64,000 nt of DNA. Origin: Labrys miyagiensis. Lineage in GTDB: Bacteria; Pseudomonadota; Alphaproteobacteria; Rhizobiales; Labraceae. Below the pieces are notes generated by a model. It ran no database searches. It was not told the origin of the DNA and saw only the letters and a program-made list of their open reading frames with translations. Position 1 is the stretch's first letter, and each line of letters begins with the position of its first letter. Positions 1 through 8,170 of this stretch are shown here, piece after piece. The stretch is taken from assembly GCF_030160835.1 (NCBI RefSeq), contig NZ_BSPC01000024.1, positions 186,001 to 250,000 on the forward strand, in the 5' to 3' direction. The position numbers and the translations under genes were made by a program.

Positions 1-2
1 GC

Positions 3-377
3 CACCTCATCGACGTGCTCGACCGGCGCATGGCGGTGTTCAACGGCCGCGCCGGGCTGGAACTCACCGACAATTACCGGGCGGGGGTCGACGGCATGAT
101 CCCGGGCATCGAGCTGATCGACCTGCAATGCGGGGTCGAGCGCGCCATGCGCTCCGGCAATGACGTCGAGGCCGAGGCGCTCTACCGCCACCTCCTGCCC
201 TTTGTCGCCTTCGCCATGCAGGGCATCGAACATCTGGTGCTGCACGGCAAGCTCCTGGCGGCGCTGCGGCTGGGGCTGGTGCCGAGCGGACGGCGAATTC
301 CCTCCGATCCACTCACCGCCCGGGGCGAAGCCTGGGTGCGCCGCTTTGCCGGGGAGTTGGGGCCGCTGGTGTTTTGA
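3..377 (+). CDS. Dihydrodipicolinate synthase (DapA) family protein, C-terminal part
   Basis: The reading frame is open from the window edge, so the 5' end is missing; 124 residues are visible. The segment fits the helical C-terminus of DapA/N-acetylneuraminate-lyase family aldolases: a GMIPG stretch that resembles the family's end-of-barrel glycine motif, then helices with a pattern like HGKLLAALRLGLVPSGR and a short tail ending in GPLVF. The catalytic lysine and the YP motif would lie upstream and cannot be checked. Many family members in this order act on sugar acids or hydroxyproline-derived keto acids rather than in lysine synthesis, so the substrate is left open. Confidence 0.7.
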   Translation, partial: HLIDVLDRRMAVFNGRAGLELTDNYRAGVDGMIPGIELIDLQCGVERAMRSGNDVEAEALYRHLLPFVAFAMQGIEHLVLHGKLLAALRLGLVPSGRRIPSDPLTARGEAWVRRFAGELGPLVF

Positions 378-425
378 GATTTGGAGGGAAGGTCTTCAGG
401 AATTCCAGAACGAGGCGCAACGCAA

Positions 426-621
426 AGCCTCCCTCACGAAGCTGGGGGTATCGCGCACACTTTGTGTGCGCTGGGACGAACGAAGTGAGGTCGGAGGGGG
501 TGTGGGCGGAGTGAGGCACTCGGAACGTGACCTCAGATTGACGTTTCCCGTGTTTTATTCTGACCACACCCCCTCCGTCACGACTTCGTCGCGACACCTC
601 CCCCAGCTTCGTGGGGGAGGC
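426..621. repeat. Long imperfect inverted-repeat element, CCTCCCCCA-GCTTCGTGGGGGAGG family
   Basis: This element fills most of the 300-nt gap between the DapA-like gene and the metalloprotease. The left part (426-507) carries a GCCTCCCTCACGAAGC edge and a GGTCGGAGGGGGTGTGG block. The right part (564-621) is their inverted copy, ending in GCTTCGTGGGGGAGGC. Single arms of the same family occur at 4073-4136 and 23141-23173. I see no gene inside it. Repeats of this look are widespread between genes in Rhizobiales. Confidence 0.75.
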
Positions 622-677
622 TTCCAGCGCCTTCGCCAGATTATGAAGCGCGTGTTCCATCTGGCGTGAGGAAGCCC

Positions 678-1415
678 TCACCCATACCTGTGCAGCCCCG
701 CGCCATGTGCCTTCAGCCAGGCCTTGGCTTCTTCGGTGCGCGGGCAGAGCTGGCGGCAGAGGCGCCAGAAGCGGGGGGAGTGGTTCATCTCCTTCAGGTG
801 CGAGACCTCATGGGCTGCGAGATAGTCGAGCACGAAGGGCGGGGCCAGGATCAGGCGCCAGGAGAAGGCGAGTGCGCCCGTGGAGGAGCAGGAGCCCCAG
901 CGGCTGGCGGTGTCCTTGACGCTCACCGGCCCATGCTTGACCCCGAGCGCCTGGGTGTGGCGCGTCACGGCCGCCTGCAGCTCCTTCAGCGCCTGTTTCT
1001 TCAGCCAGTCGGTCAGGCGGCGCGGCAGATGCTTGATGTCGCCATGCACGGCCAGCACCGGCGGGCTGCCCGCTTCCTGCTTCACCGTGCCCCGCCCTTC
1101 GGCCCGGTGCTCGATGCGGTGGGGCACGTCGCGAAAGGGCACCAGGGCGCCGGGCATGAAGGTGACGTCCTGCGCGAGCTTGGCGAGCTTCAGCGCGATC
1201 CAGCCGGCATGCTTGTCGGCAAAGGCCTTGGCGGTAGCCAGGCTCCCGCGCGCCGGCATGGAGAGCACGATATCGCGCTGCGCCGTGCGCACCCTCAGCG
1301 TGTAGCGGCGCGCCGAAGCCAGCCGCCTCACGGCGACCGGATAGGTGGTCGTCCCAATCCTGACCTCGATATGGGCAGGCTCGGGCGGCAGCGTGCGTCG
1401 GAACAGCGAAATCAT
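678..1415 (-). CDS. YgjP-type zinc metallopeptidase (DUF45, M48-like)
   Basis: The 245-residue protein has the YgjP/DUF45 architecture: an N-terminal beta-rich region and a C-terminal SprT/wss-like zinc motif, AAHEVSHLKEMNHSPRFW. In this motif HEVSH supplies two zinc-binding histidines and the catalytic glutamate, and the later NHSPRFW histidine is the usual third ligand. The RWGSCSSTGALAFSWRLILAP stretch in the middle is the family hallmark. No signal peptide is visible, so it is probably cytosolic. The physiological substrate of this family is not established. It is convergent with the upstream DapA-like gene across the repeat at 426-621. Confidence 0.85.
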   Translation of the reverse strand: MISLFRRTLPPEPAHIEVRIGTTTYPVAVRRLASARRYTLRVRTAQRDIVLSMPARGSLATAKAFADKHAGWIALKLAKLAQDVTFMPGALVPFRDVPHRIEHRAEGRGTVKQEAGSPPVLAVHGDIKHLPRRLTDWLKKQALKELQAAVTRHTQALGVKHGPVSVKDTASRWGSCSSTGALAFSWRLILAPPFVLDYLAAHEVSHLKEMNHSPRFWRLCRQLCPRTEEAKAWLKAHGAGLHRYG

Positions 1416-1510
1416 GCTCGAATCAGGGTCCAGGCTGCATCATAACCCGGATCGGGAAGGTGGGCATGGTAGGGGCGATCAGCAAGAGGCATTCGAAGGT
1501 AGACACGGCG

Positions 1511-1615
1511 CGTCATTCCGGGCGACTGAAAGGAGACCCGGAATCTATGAATACCACCCTGCCAAGGTCGTGTTCATAGATTCCGGCTCTTCGCTTCGCT
1601 GCGGCCGGAATGACG
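1511..1615. repeat. Intergenic repeat, CGTCATTCCGGG...CCGGAATGACG family (copy 1)
   Basis: The ends CGTCATTCCGGG and CCGGAATGACG are inverted, and internal GGAATC/GATTCC blocks can pair. A second copy lies at 46623-46751. The two share the central GGAGACCCGGAATC and ATTCCGGCTCTTCGCTTCGCT segments. The family is typical of intergenic repeats in Rhizobiales. It ends 37 nt upstream of epmA. Confidence 0.8.
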
Positions 1616-1652
1616 CGCCGCCCTTACCAATGCAACGATCAGGGATGCCGCC

Positions 1653-2696
1653 ATGACCCCCGGCCCCAGCCCCTGGTGGCATCCCCTCGCCCACCAGGAC
1701 CGCCGCCCCTTCCTTCTCGGCCGCAGCCGGCTGCTGGAGGGCCTGCGCGCCTTCTTCGCCGTAAGGGACTTCACCGAGGTCGAGACCGCCATCCTGCAGG
1801 TCTCGCCCGGCAACGAGACGCATCTGCATGCCTTCGCCACCGACCTCGTCGATGCCGATCTCTCCGTCCATCGGCGCTATCTGCATACCTCTCCGGAATT
1901 CGCCTGCAAGAAGCTGCTGGCGGCCGGGGAGCAGCGCATCTTCACCTTCGCCAAGGTCTTCCGAAACCGCGAGCGCACGGGCACCCACCACCCCGAATTC
2001 ACCATGCTGGAATGGTATCGGGCCGGCGAGCCCTACCAGGCGCTGATGGCCGATTGCGCCCGCCTCCTGGCGCTTGCCGCCGAAACGGGACAGCGCCGGC
2101 GCTTCTCCTGGCGCGGCGTGGAGACGGACCCTTTCGCCGAGCCCGAGCGGCTCAGCGTCGCCGAGGCTTTCGAGCGTTTCGCCGGCATCGACCTGCTCGC
2201 CACCCTCGATACCGACGGTGCCAGCGACCGTGACGCGCTCGCCGCCGCCGCCCAAGCCGCGGGGGTGCGGGTTGCCGAGGACGACACCTGGTCCGACATC
2301 TATTCTGGCGTGCTGGTGCAGACGATCGAGCCGCATCTGGGGCAGGGGCAGGCAACCATCCTCTATGAATATCCCAGCGTCGAGGCTGCGCTGGCCCGCC
2401 GCACGGCTCATGATCCCCGGGTTTCGGAGCGCTTCGAGCTCTATGCCTGCGGTGTCGAGCTCGCCAATGCGTTCGGCGAGCTGACCGATCCCGTCGAACA
2501 GCGCCGCCGCTTCGAGGCGGAGATGGACGAAAAGCAGCGCATCTATGGCGAGCGCTACCCGATCGACGAGGAGTTCCTCGCCGCGCTCGCCATCATGCCC
2601 GAGGCGAGCGGCATCGCCCTCGGGCTCGACCGCCTCGCCATGCTGGCCACCGGCGCCAGCCGCATCGAGCAGGTGATCTGGACCCCGGTATCGTAG
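1653..2696 (+). CDS. epmA: EF-P lysine ligase EpmA (GenX/PoxA), class II LysRS paralogue
   Basis: EpmA attaches (R)-beta-lysine, or lysine, to a conserved lysine of elongation factor P, which helps the ribosome through polyproline stretches. The 347-residue length matches the family: a LysRS catalytic core without the N-terminal anticodon-binding domain. Visible class II motifs are motif 2, FRNRERTGTHHPEFTMLEWY (split around residues 105-125), and motif 3, GIALGLDRLAML, near the C-terminus. Its partner enzymes, EpmB (lysine 2,3-aminomutase) and EF-P, are not in the window. The stop codon is followed after 9 nt by a hairpin-tipped inverted repeat that may end transcription. Confidence 0.92.
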   Translation: MTPGPSPWWHPLAHQDRRPFLLGRSRLLEGLRAFFAVRDFTEVETAILQVSPGNETHLHAFATDLVDADLSVHRRYLHTSPEFACKKLLAAGEQRIFTFAKVFRNRERTGTHHPEFTMLEWYRAGEPYQALMADCARLLALAAETGQRRRFSWRGVETDPFAEPERLSVAEAFERFAGIDLLATLDTDGASDRDALAAAAQAAGVRVAEDDTWSDIYSGVLVQTIEPHLGQGQATILYEYPSVEAALARRTAHDPRVSERFELYACGVELANAFGELTDPVEQRRRFEAEMDEKQRIYGERYPIDEEFLAALAIMPEASGIALGLDRLAMLATGASRIEQVIWTPVS

Positions 2697-2705
2697 GACC
2701 CCAAA

Positions 2706-2781
2706 TTGGGGGGCGGGTCTTCAGACCCGCCACTTCGCCTGCACGCAACGAGATAGCCGGGTCTGAAGACCCGCCCCCCAA
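2706..2781. repeat. Hairpin-tipped inverted-repeat element, GGGTCT-TC-AGACCC family
   Basis: The arms 2706-2729 and 2758-2781 are perfect 24-bp inverted copies. Each arm has an outer TTGGGGGGC edge and a self-complementary core GGGTCTTCAGACCC (6-bp stem, TC loop). The element starts 9 nt after the epmA stop codon. Related copies are the outer arms at 21906-22109 and a single arm at 44028-44050. It could act as a terminator for epmA. Confidence 0.85.
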
Positions 2782-2907
2782 AACGCCCTGTGCCACACGG
2801 CACTGAATCCGCCCGTCCGCTCGGACAGGATGATCGGGCTGGGTCGGGTTCCTGGCGATCATATCGCCCGGCGGCGTGTGGGCCGCCGATTTTTCGGAGT
2901 GAAGGCA

Positions 2908-3165
2908 ATGAAACTCGTCCTTGCTGCGGCACTCGCTCTGGGTGCGCTGACGGCCAGCGTATCGGCATCCTCGGCCATGCCCCTGGCACCCAAGACCGCC
3001 GACGGCGCCGGCCTGGTGCAGGATATACGCTGGGGCTGCGGCTTTGGCTGGCACCCCAATTATTGGGGGCGCTGCGTCCCCGATCAGCGCGTCTATTACG
3101 GGTATCCGCGATATTACGGCTGGTACGGACGGCCGCATTATAATTATCGCTGGCACCGCTGGTAG
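2908..3165 (+). CDS. Small secreted GCG-motif (GCG_CRPN-like) protein
   Basis: The 85-residue protein starts MKLVLAAALALGALTA and has a clear Sec signal peptide that should be cut near SSAMP. The mature part carries GLVQDIRWGCGFGWHPNYWGRCVP followed by a tail rich in Tyr, Trp, His and Arg; the stretch combines a WGCG with an HPN.WG.C motif. Proteins of this kind are common in Rhizobiales and are probably periplasmic or envelope-exposed, with no proven function. The paired cysteines suggest a disulfide or metal site. The ATG at 2908 is chosen because the signal peptide begins there. A close relative lies at 57043-57315. A strong terminator follows at 3257. Confidence 0.85.
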   Translation: MKLVLAAALALGALTASVSASSAMPLAPKTADGAGLVQDIRWGCGFGWHPNYWGRCVPDQRVYYGYPRYYGWYGRPHYNYRWHRW

Positions 3166-3256
3166 GCGCGCCACAATCTCGACAAACCCGCCTGCGAAGG
3201 TCCGCTCATGCCGTTGACGCGGCACGAGACTTGATCCGCGAGAGACTCCATTTCAC

Positions 3257-3285
3257 CCGCCGGCCGAAAGGTCGGCGGTTTTTTT
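3257..3285 (+). terminator. Rho-independent terminator
   Basis: The stem CCGCCGGCC pairs with GGTCGGCGG (one G-U-type pair) around a GAAA tetraloop, and is followed directly by seven T residues. It lies 91 nt after the small secreted protein gene and ahead of the fasciclin gene, so it probably ends that short transcript. Confidence 0.9.
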
Positions 3286-3505
3286 ATGGGCATGGCAGAA
3301 TCTGGCCGGCCGCTCACGAAGCCGTGAGAAAAAAATTGCGGCGTCAGAGAACCGATGACGGATCTGCTCCGTATAGACATCGACCGTCACGCACATTGTT
3401 CAACCTGGTCAAGCGTGATGATCCCCGAAAGTCAGATGATGTAAAGGCCGGAGAATATCTTCTTCGGCGATAGAGAAGGCTTGCCTTCGTCCAAAGGAGA
3501 ACCCG

Positions 3506-4057
3506 ATGTCTATGAAATCACTGCTGCTCGCCACCAGCCTGGTGGGCTCGCTGTTCGCTGCGAATATTGCCTACGCCGATGTGATGGTCGGCGGCGCGGC
3601 GATGTATTCAAACAAGAACATCGTACAGAACGCCGTCAATTCGGCCGATCACACCACGCTGGTCGCCGCCGTCAAGGAAGCCGGCCTGGTCGATGCCCTG
3701 CAGGGCAAGGGCCCCTTCACGGTCTTCGCGCCCGTCAACGCCGCCTTCGCCGCTTTGCCTGCCGGCACGGTTGATACCTTGCTGAAGCCTGAGAACAAGG
3801 CCACGCTCACCAAGATCCTCACCTACCATGTCGTGCCCGGCAAGCTCACCTTCGTGACGCTCAAGAAGATGGTGCAGCAGGGCGGCGGCAAGGCCGAACT
3901 CAAGACGCTGGCCGGCGAGGATCTCACCGCGATGCTGAACGGCCCCAACAACATCACCATCACCGATGCCAAGGGCGGCACCGCCGACATCACCATCTAT
4001 GACGTGATCCAGTCGAACGGCGTTATCCATTCCATCGACAAGGTGCTGATGCCGTAA
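3506..4057 (+). CDS. Secreted fasciclin (FAS1) domain protein
   Basis: The 183-residue protein has a Sec signal peptide (about residues 1-25, ending in NIAYADV) followed by one FAS1 domain. The domain shows the FAS1 features: GPFTVFAPVNAAFAALP (first conserved block), LTYHVVPGKL (the YH motif), and GVIHSIDKVLMP at the end. Such proteins are secreted or periplasmic and are linked to adhesion. In several Rhizobiales they are induced by stress. The start is supported by AAGGAG about 6-8 nt upstream. It is a single gene with its own leader; a half repeat follows its stop codon. Confidence 0.92.
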   Translation: MSMKSLLLATSLVGSLFAANIAYADVMVGGAAMYSNKNIVQNAVNSADHTTLVAAVKEAGLVDALQGKGPFTVFAPVNAAFAALPAGTVDTLLKPENKATLTKILTYHVVPGKLTFVTLKKMVQQGGGKAELKTLAGEDLTAMLNGPNNITITDAKGGTADITIYDVIQSNGVIHSIDKVLMP

Positions 4058-4072
4058 GGGCACCGCACCCAG

Positions 4073-4136
4073 GCCTCCCCCACGAAGCTGGGGGAGGTGG
4101 CCCGGCGAAGCCGGGTCGGAGGGGGTGTGGCCAGAA
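4073..4136. repeat. Single-arm copy of the CCTCCCCCACGAAGC repeat family
   Basis: The GCCTCCCCCACGAAGCTGGG hairpin edge is followed by a GAAGCCGGGTCGGAGGGGG block, matching the left arm of the element at 426-621. It lies 15 nt after the fasciclin stop codon. GCCTCCCCCA and TGGGGGAGG can pair around the ACGAAGC centre, giving a stable hairpin. Confidence 0.75.
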
Positions 4137-4200
4137 CAGGGCATCAGAAACGCCGCGTCCCGTCCACCGCGCAACGCACCAACACCGCGAGGTCATCGCC

Positions 4201-4791
4201 ATGGCCGCACCCGCCATCCATCCCCTTCTCGTGCGCATCACCCACTGGACCAATGCGGCCACGGTGATGGTGATGATCGCCAGCGGCTGGCAGATCTACA
4301 ATGCCTCGCCCATCCTGCCCTTCCGCTTTCCCGAGGCTCTCACGCTGGGCGGCTGGCTTGGCGGCGCGCTGCTCTGGCACTTCGCCGCCATGTGGGTGCT
4401 GGCCCTGAATTTCACGGTCCTCATCGGCTACGGCCTGCTCTCCGGGCGCTATCGCCGCAAGCTCTGGCCGATCCGCCCGCGCGAGATCCTCGCCGATGTT
4501 GCGAGCGCGCTGCGCGGCCGGCTCGCCCATGCCGATCCCTCTCACTACAACGCGGTGCAGAAGCTGCTCTATGCCGGTGTGCTCGGGCTGATCGGTCTCA
4601 TCATGCTGTCCGGCCTCGCCATCTGGAAGCCGGTGCAATTGCAGGGGCTGACGGCTTTGTTCGGCGGCTTCCAGGGGGCGCGGCTCGTGCACTTCCTGGC
4701 CATGGCGGGGATCGTCGGCTCCATCCTTATCCATGTCGCTATGGCCTTGCTGGTGCCGAGGACGATCCGCGCGATGGTCACGGGGCGCTGA
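4201..4791 (+). CDS. Cytochrome b561-family membrane haem protein
   Basis: The 196-residue membrane protein has four hydrophobic helices and histidines placed as haem ligands in the cytochrome b561/Ni-hydrogenase b-type fold: RITHWTN in helix 1, LLWHFAAMW in helix 2, RLVHFLAMAG in helix 3 or 4, and ILIHVAMAL near the end. It should pass electrons between the quinone pool and a periplasmic partner. The next gene downstream in the same direction encodes a sulfite-oxidase-fold molybdoenzyme, so the pair resembles an MsrP/MsrQ-type or YedY/YedZ-type module with a b561 membrane subunit instead of MsrQ. The partner relation is inferred from the neighbourhood. Confidence 0.85.
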   Translation: MAAPAIHPLLVRITHWTNAATVMVMIASGWQIYNASPILPFRFPEALTLGGWLGGALLWHFAAMWVLALNFTVLIGYGLLSGRYRRKLWPIRPREILADVASALRGRLAHADPSHYNAVQKLLYAGVLGLIGLIMLSGLAIWKPVQLQGLTALFGGFQGARLVHFLAMAGIVGSILIHVAMALLVPRTIRAMVTGR

Positions 4792-4807
4792 TGCCTGGGA
4801 CCGCCGT

Positions 4808-4918
4808 CCCGGGTGCGCGGACGTCTCGTCCGCCTCTTCCCGTCCCCCAACAGCAGTGTGTCCAGGATGCGGACGTCGCGACATGCGAGCATGTCGCTGT
4901 GACGTCCGCGCACCCGGG
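4808..4918. repeat. Hairpin-tipped inverted-repeat element, GCGGAC-TCT-GTCCGC family
   Basis: Perfect 18-bp inverted arms lie at 4808-4825 and 4901-4918. The left core GCGGACGTCTCGTCCGC is a 7-bp hairpin with a TCT loop. The right half holds a further GCGACATGCGAGCATGTCGC hairpin. The element lies between the cytochrome b and molybdo-oxidoreductase genes, inside what looks like one operon, and could uncouple their expression. Sister copies are at 5717-5821 and 25970-26093. Confidence 0.85.
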
Positions 4919-4943
4919 AGACACCCGGGAACAGGAGATCCCC

Positions 4944-5714
4944 ATGCTCAAACGCCCCATCTCCGGTATCGACACCGGCCTTCTCCTCAAGGACGCGGGC
5001 AAGCTCCTCCCCGCCCCCTCGCGCCGTCTCTTCCTACGCCAGATGGCCGGGCTCGGTTCGCTGGTGGCGCTCACCGGCTGCTCCGTCACCGACAGCTCGT
5101 CGGCGGAGGTCCTGCTGCGCACGGTCTCGGCCTATAACGACTGGGTGCAGGCGCGCCTGTTCAGTCCCGACCGCCTGGCGCCGGAATTCAGCCGTGCCGA
5201 GATCACCGATCCCTTCCCCTTCAACGCCTTTTATGGCGAGGAGGACGCGCCCGAGGTCGACGTGGCTGACTGGCAGCTCGCCGTCGGCGGCCTGGTGGCC
5301 GACAAGTCCGCCTGGACACTCGATCGCCTCGACGCCCTGCCCACGCGCTCGCAGATCACCCGCCATGTCTGCATCGAGGGCTGGAGCGCCATCGGCGAAT
5401 GGAGCGGCCCGCCGCTGGCCGATTTCCTGCGTCTCGTCGGCGCCGATCTGTCGGCCCGCTATGTCGGCTTCCGCTGCGAGGATCGCTATGTCACCAGCCT
5501 GGACATGCCGACCGCCCTGCATGCCCAAACGCTGATCGTCACGAAATTCGCTGGCAAGACCCTGCCGCGCAAATATGGCTTCCCGATCAAAGTGCGCGTG
5601 CCAACCAAGCTCGGCTTCAAGAACCCCAAGCATGTCAACGAGCTCTGGGTGACCAACGACTATCCTGGCGGCTTCTGGGAAGACCAGGGCTATAATTGGT
5701 TCAGCGGGTTGTAA
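4944..5714 (+). CDS. Periplasmic molybdopterin-dependent oxidoreductase (sulfite oxidase fold, MsrP-like)
   Basis: The 256-residue protein has the Oxidored_molyb domain. The molybdenum-coordinating cysteine lies in HVCIEGWSAIGEWSGPPL, and the C-terminal WVTNDYPGGFWEDQGYNW matches MsrP/YedY-like enzymes. The N-terminus has a twin-arginine pattern (SRRLFLRQMAGLG) and then LVALTGC, so the protein is probably Tat-exported as a lipoprotein. The ATG at 4944 follows an ACAGGAGATCCCC ribosome site; a longer upstream frame runs through the repeat and is rejected. The electron donor is probably the cytochrome b561 encoded just upstream. The substrate is uncertain: methionine sulfoxide in proteins is one option. 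Confidence 0.88.
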   Translation: MLKRPISGIDTGLLLKDAGKLLPAPSRRLFLRQMAGLGSLVALTGCSVTDSSSAEVLLRTVSAYNDWVQARLFSPDRLAPEFSRAEITDPFPFNAFYGEEDAPEVDVADWQLAVGGLVADKSAWTLDRLDALPTRSQITRHVCIEGWSAIGEWSGPPLADFLRLVGADLSARYVGFRCEDRYVTSLDMPTALHAQTLIVTKFAGKTLPRKYGFPIKVRVPTKLGFKNPKHVNELWVTNDYPGGFWEDQGYNWFSGL

Positions 5715-5716
5715 CG

Positions 5717-5821
5717 GGGAGCGCGGACATCTTGTCCGCATCTTGGAAACGCCGCGTCTGAAGGAGGGGAAGATGCGGACATCGCGACATGCAAGCATGT
5801 CGCTGTGATGTCCGCGCTCCC
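5717..5821. repeat. Hairpin-tipped inverted-repeat element, GCGGAC-TCT-GTCCGC family
   Basis: Perfect 15-bp inverted arms lie at 5717-5731 and 5807-5821. The left core GCGGACATCTTGTCCGC is a hairpin with a TCT loop, and the right side carries the GCGACATGCAAGCATGTCGC hairpin seen in the copy at 4808-4918. It starts 2 nt after the molybdoenzyme stop and ends 4 nt before the typA stop, so it fills the gap between these convergent genes. Confidence 0.88.
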
Positions 5822-5825
5822 AGTC

Positions 5826-7649
5826 TTACGCCGCCGCTTCCTTGGAACGGTCGTGCCTCTTGCGCTCGTTGGGGTCGAGATAGACCTTGCGCAGGCGGAT
5901 CGACTTCGGCGTCACTTCGAGGAGTTCGTCGTCCTGGATCCAGGCGATCGACTTCTCCAGCGTCATCTTGATCGGGGGCGTCAGGCGCACGGCCTCGTCC
6001 TTGCCGGAGGCGCGGACGTTGGTGAGCTTCTTGCCCTTGAGCACATTGACCTCGAGGTCGTTCTCGCGCGTATGCTCGCCGACGATCATGCCCTGATAGA
6101 CCTTCCAGCCGGGCTCGATCATCATCGGGCCGCGATCTTCCAGGTTCCACAGCGCATAGGCCACGGCCTCGCCGGCGTCGGTCGAGATCAGCACGCCGTT
6201 GCGGCGGCCGGCCACTTCGCCCTTGAACGGCGCATATTCATGGAACAGGCGGTTCATCACGGCGGTGCCGCGCGTGTCGGTGAGCAATTCGCCCTGGTAG
6301 CCGATCAGGCCGCGCGTCGGCGCGTAGAACACCAGGCGCTGGCGGTTGCCGCCGGAGGGGCGCATCTCGATCATGTCGGACTTGCGCTCCGACATCTTCT
6401 GCACGACCACGCCCGAGAATTCCTCGTCGACGTCGATCACCACTTCCTCGATCGGCTCGAGGATGTTGCCGTCGGCATCCTTCTGGAAGACGACGCGCGG
6501 ACGCGAGACGCCGAGCTCGAAGCCCTCGCGGCGCATCACCTCGATCAGGATGGCGAGCTGCAATTCGCCGCGACCGGAGACGATGAACGAGTCCTTGTCG
6601 GCCGATTCCTCGATCTTCAATGCGACATTGCCCTCGGCTTCCTTGAGCAGGCGGTCGCGGATGACGCGGCTGGTGACCTTGTCGCCTTCGGTGCCGGCGA
6701 GCGGGGAGTCATTGACCGTGAAGGTCATCGACACCGTCGGCGGATCGATCGGCTGGGCGACGATGCCCTGGGTGACCTCAAGCGCGCAGAACGTATCGGC
6801 CACGGTGCCAAGCGTCAGGCCTGCGATGGCGACGATGTCGCCCGCCTCGGCCTCTTCCACCGGCTGGCGCTCGATGCCGCGGAAGGCGAGAACCTTGGAG
6901 ACGCGGCCCTGCTCGACCACGGTGCCGTCGACGCCGATGGCCTTGACCGGCATGTTGGCCTTGAGCACGCCGGAGGAAATGCGGCCGGTGATGATGCGGC
7001 CGAGATAGGGATTGGCTTCCAGGATGGTGCCGAGCATGCGGAAGGGGCCGGGTTCGACGGTCGGCTGCTTGACGTGCTGGAGGACGAGATCGAACAGCGG
7101 CGCCATGCCCTGGTCCTGCGGGCCATCGGCGGCAAGCGCCATCCAGCCCTGCTTGGACGAACCATAGAGGATGGGGAAGTCGAGCTGGTCGTCGGTGGCG
7201 TCGAGCGCGGCGAAGAGATCGAAGACTTCGTTGACGACCTCGCCGGGGCGGGCGTCGGGCTTGTCGACCTTGTTGATGGCGACGATGGGCTTGAGGCCGA
7301 TCTTCAGCGCCTTCGAGACGACGAACTTGGTCTGCGGCATCGGGCCTTCGGCGGCGTCGACCAGCACGATGGCGCCGTCGACCATGTTGAGGATGCGCTC
7401 GACCTCGCCGCCGAAATCGGCGTGGCCGGGGGTGTCGACGATGTTGATGCGGGTATCCTTCCAGACGATCGACGTCGCCTTGGCCAGGATGGTGATGCCG
7501 CGTTCCTTTTCGAGGTCGTTCGAATCCATCACGCGCTCGGCCACGCGCTGGTTGTCGCGGAAGGCTCCGGACTGGCGCAGCAGCTGGTCGACGAGGGTGG
7601 TCTTGCCATGGTCGACGTGTGCGATGATGGCGATATTGCGAAGTTGCAT
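5826..7649 (-). CDS. typA: Ribosome-associated GTPase TypA/BipA
   Basis: The 607-residue translational GTPase has full family length. The G domain shows the P-loop AHVDHGKT (residues 10-17), [14 protein letters not shown] and NKVDKPDA. Domains II, III and V follow, and the C-terminal BipA domain includes [17 protein letters not shown]. BipA binds the 70S ribosome and helps large-subunit assembly and growth under cold or other stress. It is transcribed alone here, convergent with the molybdoenzyme gene. Confidence 0.97.
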   Translation of the reverse strand: MQLRNIAIIAHVDHGKTTLVDQLLRQSGAFRDNQRVAERVMDSNDLEKERGITILAKATSIVWKDTRINIVDTPGHADFGGEVERILNMVDGAIVLVDAAEGPMPQTKFVVSKALKIGLKPIVAINKVDKPDARPGEVVNEVFDLFAALDATDDQLDFPILYGSSKQGWMALAADGPQDQGMAPLFDLVLQHVKQPTVEPGPFRMLGTILEANPYLGRIITGRISSGVLKANMPVKAIGVDGTVVEQGRVSKVLAFRGIERQPVEEAEAGDIVAIAGLTLGTVADTFCALEVTQGIVAQPIDPPTVSMTFTVNDSPLAGTEGDKVTSRVIRDRLLKEAEGNVALKIEESADKDSFIVSGRGELQLAILIEVMRREGFELGVSRPRVVFQKDADGNILEPIEEVVIDVDEEFSGVVVQKMSERKSDMIEMRPSGGNRQRLVFYAPTRGLIGYQGELLTDTRGTAVMNRLFHEYAPFKGEVAGRRNGVLISTDAGEAVAYALWNLEDRGPMMIEPGWKVYQGMIVGEHTRENDLEVNVLKGKKLTNVRASGKDEAVRLTPPIKMTLEKSIAWIQDDELLEVTPKSIRLRKVYLDPNERKRHDRSKEAAA

Positions 7650-8170
7650 GGTAAAACCGGGTTCCTGCGCCAGCTAACCGCTTCCGGCTGGCGCTTTGCG
7701 AGATGTCTGTTCGGATTTTGCGCCGCAATATCACAGGTCAGGGTGTGGCGGCAATGGCTTCCGGGTGCACGGGCATCCTGCCCGTTCTTTCTCATCCCAT
7801 GGGCATGGCGATTCAAGAACGGGCAAGATGCCCGTGTACCCGGAAAGGCTCTGGCCGATGGCGCAAGGCGCGACCTTCTCGGCTTCGGCGACCGCATCGC
7901 GGAAGACGGCCTCGCTCATGGTGTCATAAGTCGTGTGGTTGAAGGTGGTGCATCAGATCGACGTGATCTTGCGATCATGCCATCTCGGTTTCAAGCCAAT
8001 GGCAGGCGCCGGACCACCGCATTCACCGAGGCAAAAGTCCGTTCATGCGGGGCGCCGGGAAGGCCTGAGCAGGAAGCGTCATAGACAATGAATTGATGGC
8101 GCCGCATTTGCAGCCACCCCTTGGCAAGGTCATGGTCTCCTCCCATGTCCACCACGGGAGGAGCGCAGTC
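7650..8170. other. 521-nt gap between typA and the methyltransferase
   Basis: The gap holds the 5' region of typA (promoter on the minus strand not resolved), the inverted-repeat element at 7761-7843, and about 330 nt without a convincing gene. A short minus-strand frame beginning at 7919 reads MSEAVFRDAVAEAEKVAP and then runs into the repeat arm. This may be the remnant of a gene interrupted by the element, but it has no clear ribosome site and no recognised family. Confidence 0.5.
7761..7843. repeat. Hairpin-tipped inverted-repeat element, CGGGCA-TCT-TGCCCG family
   Basis: The 29-bp arms 7761-7789 and 7815-7843 are inverted copies with two mismatches. The core CGGGCATCCTGCCCG forms a 6-bp hairpin, with an outer CCGGGTGCA edge. 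A near-identical sister, with perfect arms, is at 20879-20962. Confidence 0.88.

Noticed and set aside
7731-7919. Short minus-strand frame starting MSEAVFRDAVAEAEKVAP and running into an inverted-repeat arm
   Set aside because: It could be a gene cut off by the repeat, but it lacks a ribosome site and a recognisable family; too short to support as a pseudogene.
5805-8084. Very long open frame (759 codons) on the plus strand opposite typA
   Set aside because: It mirrors the TypA coding sequence and is rich in Asp, His, Gly and Arg with no domain pattern; typA on the other strand is certain.
7995-8085. 38-codon minus-strand frame MRRHQFIVYDASCSGLPG downstream of the methyltransferase
   Set aside because: No ribosome site, no family, and within chance length for this GC content.
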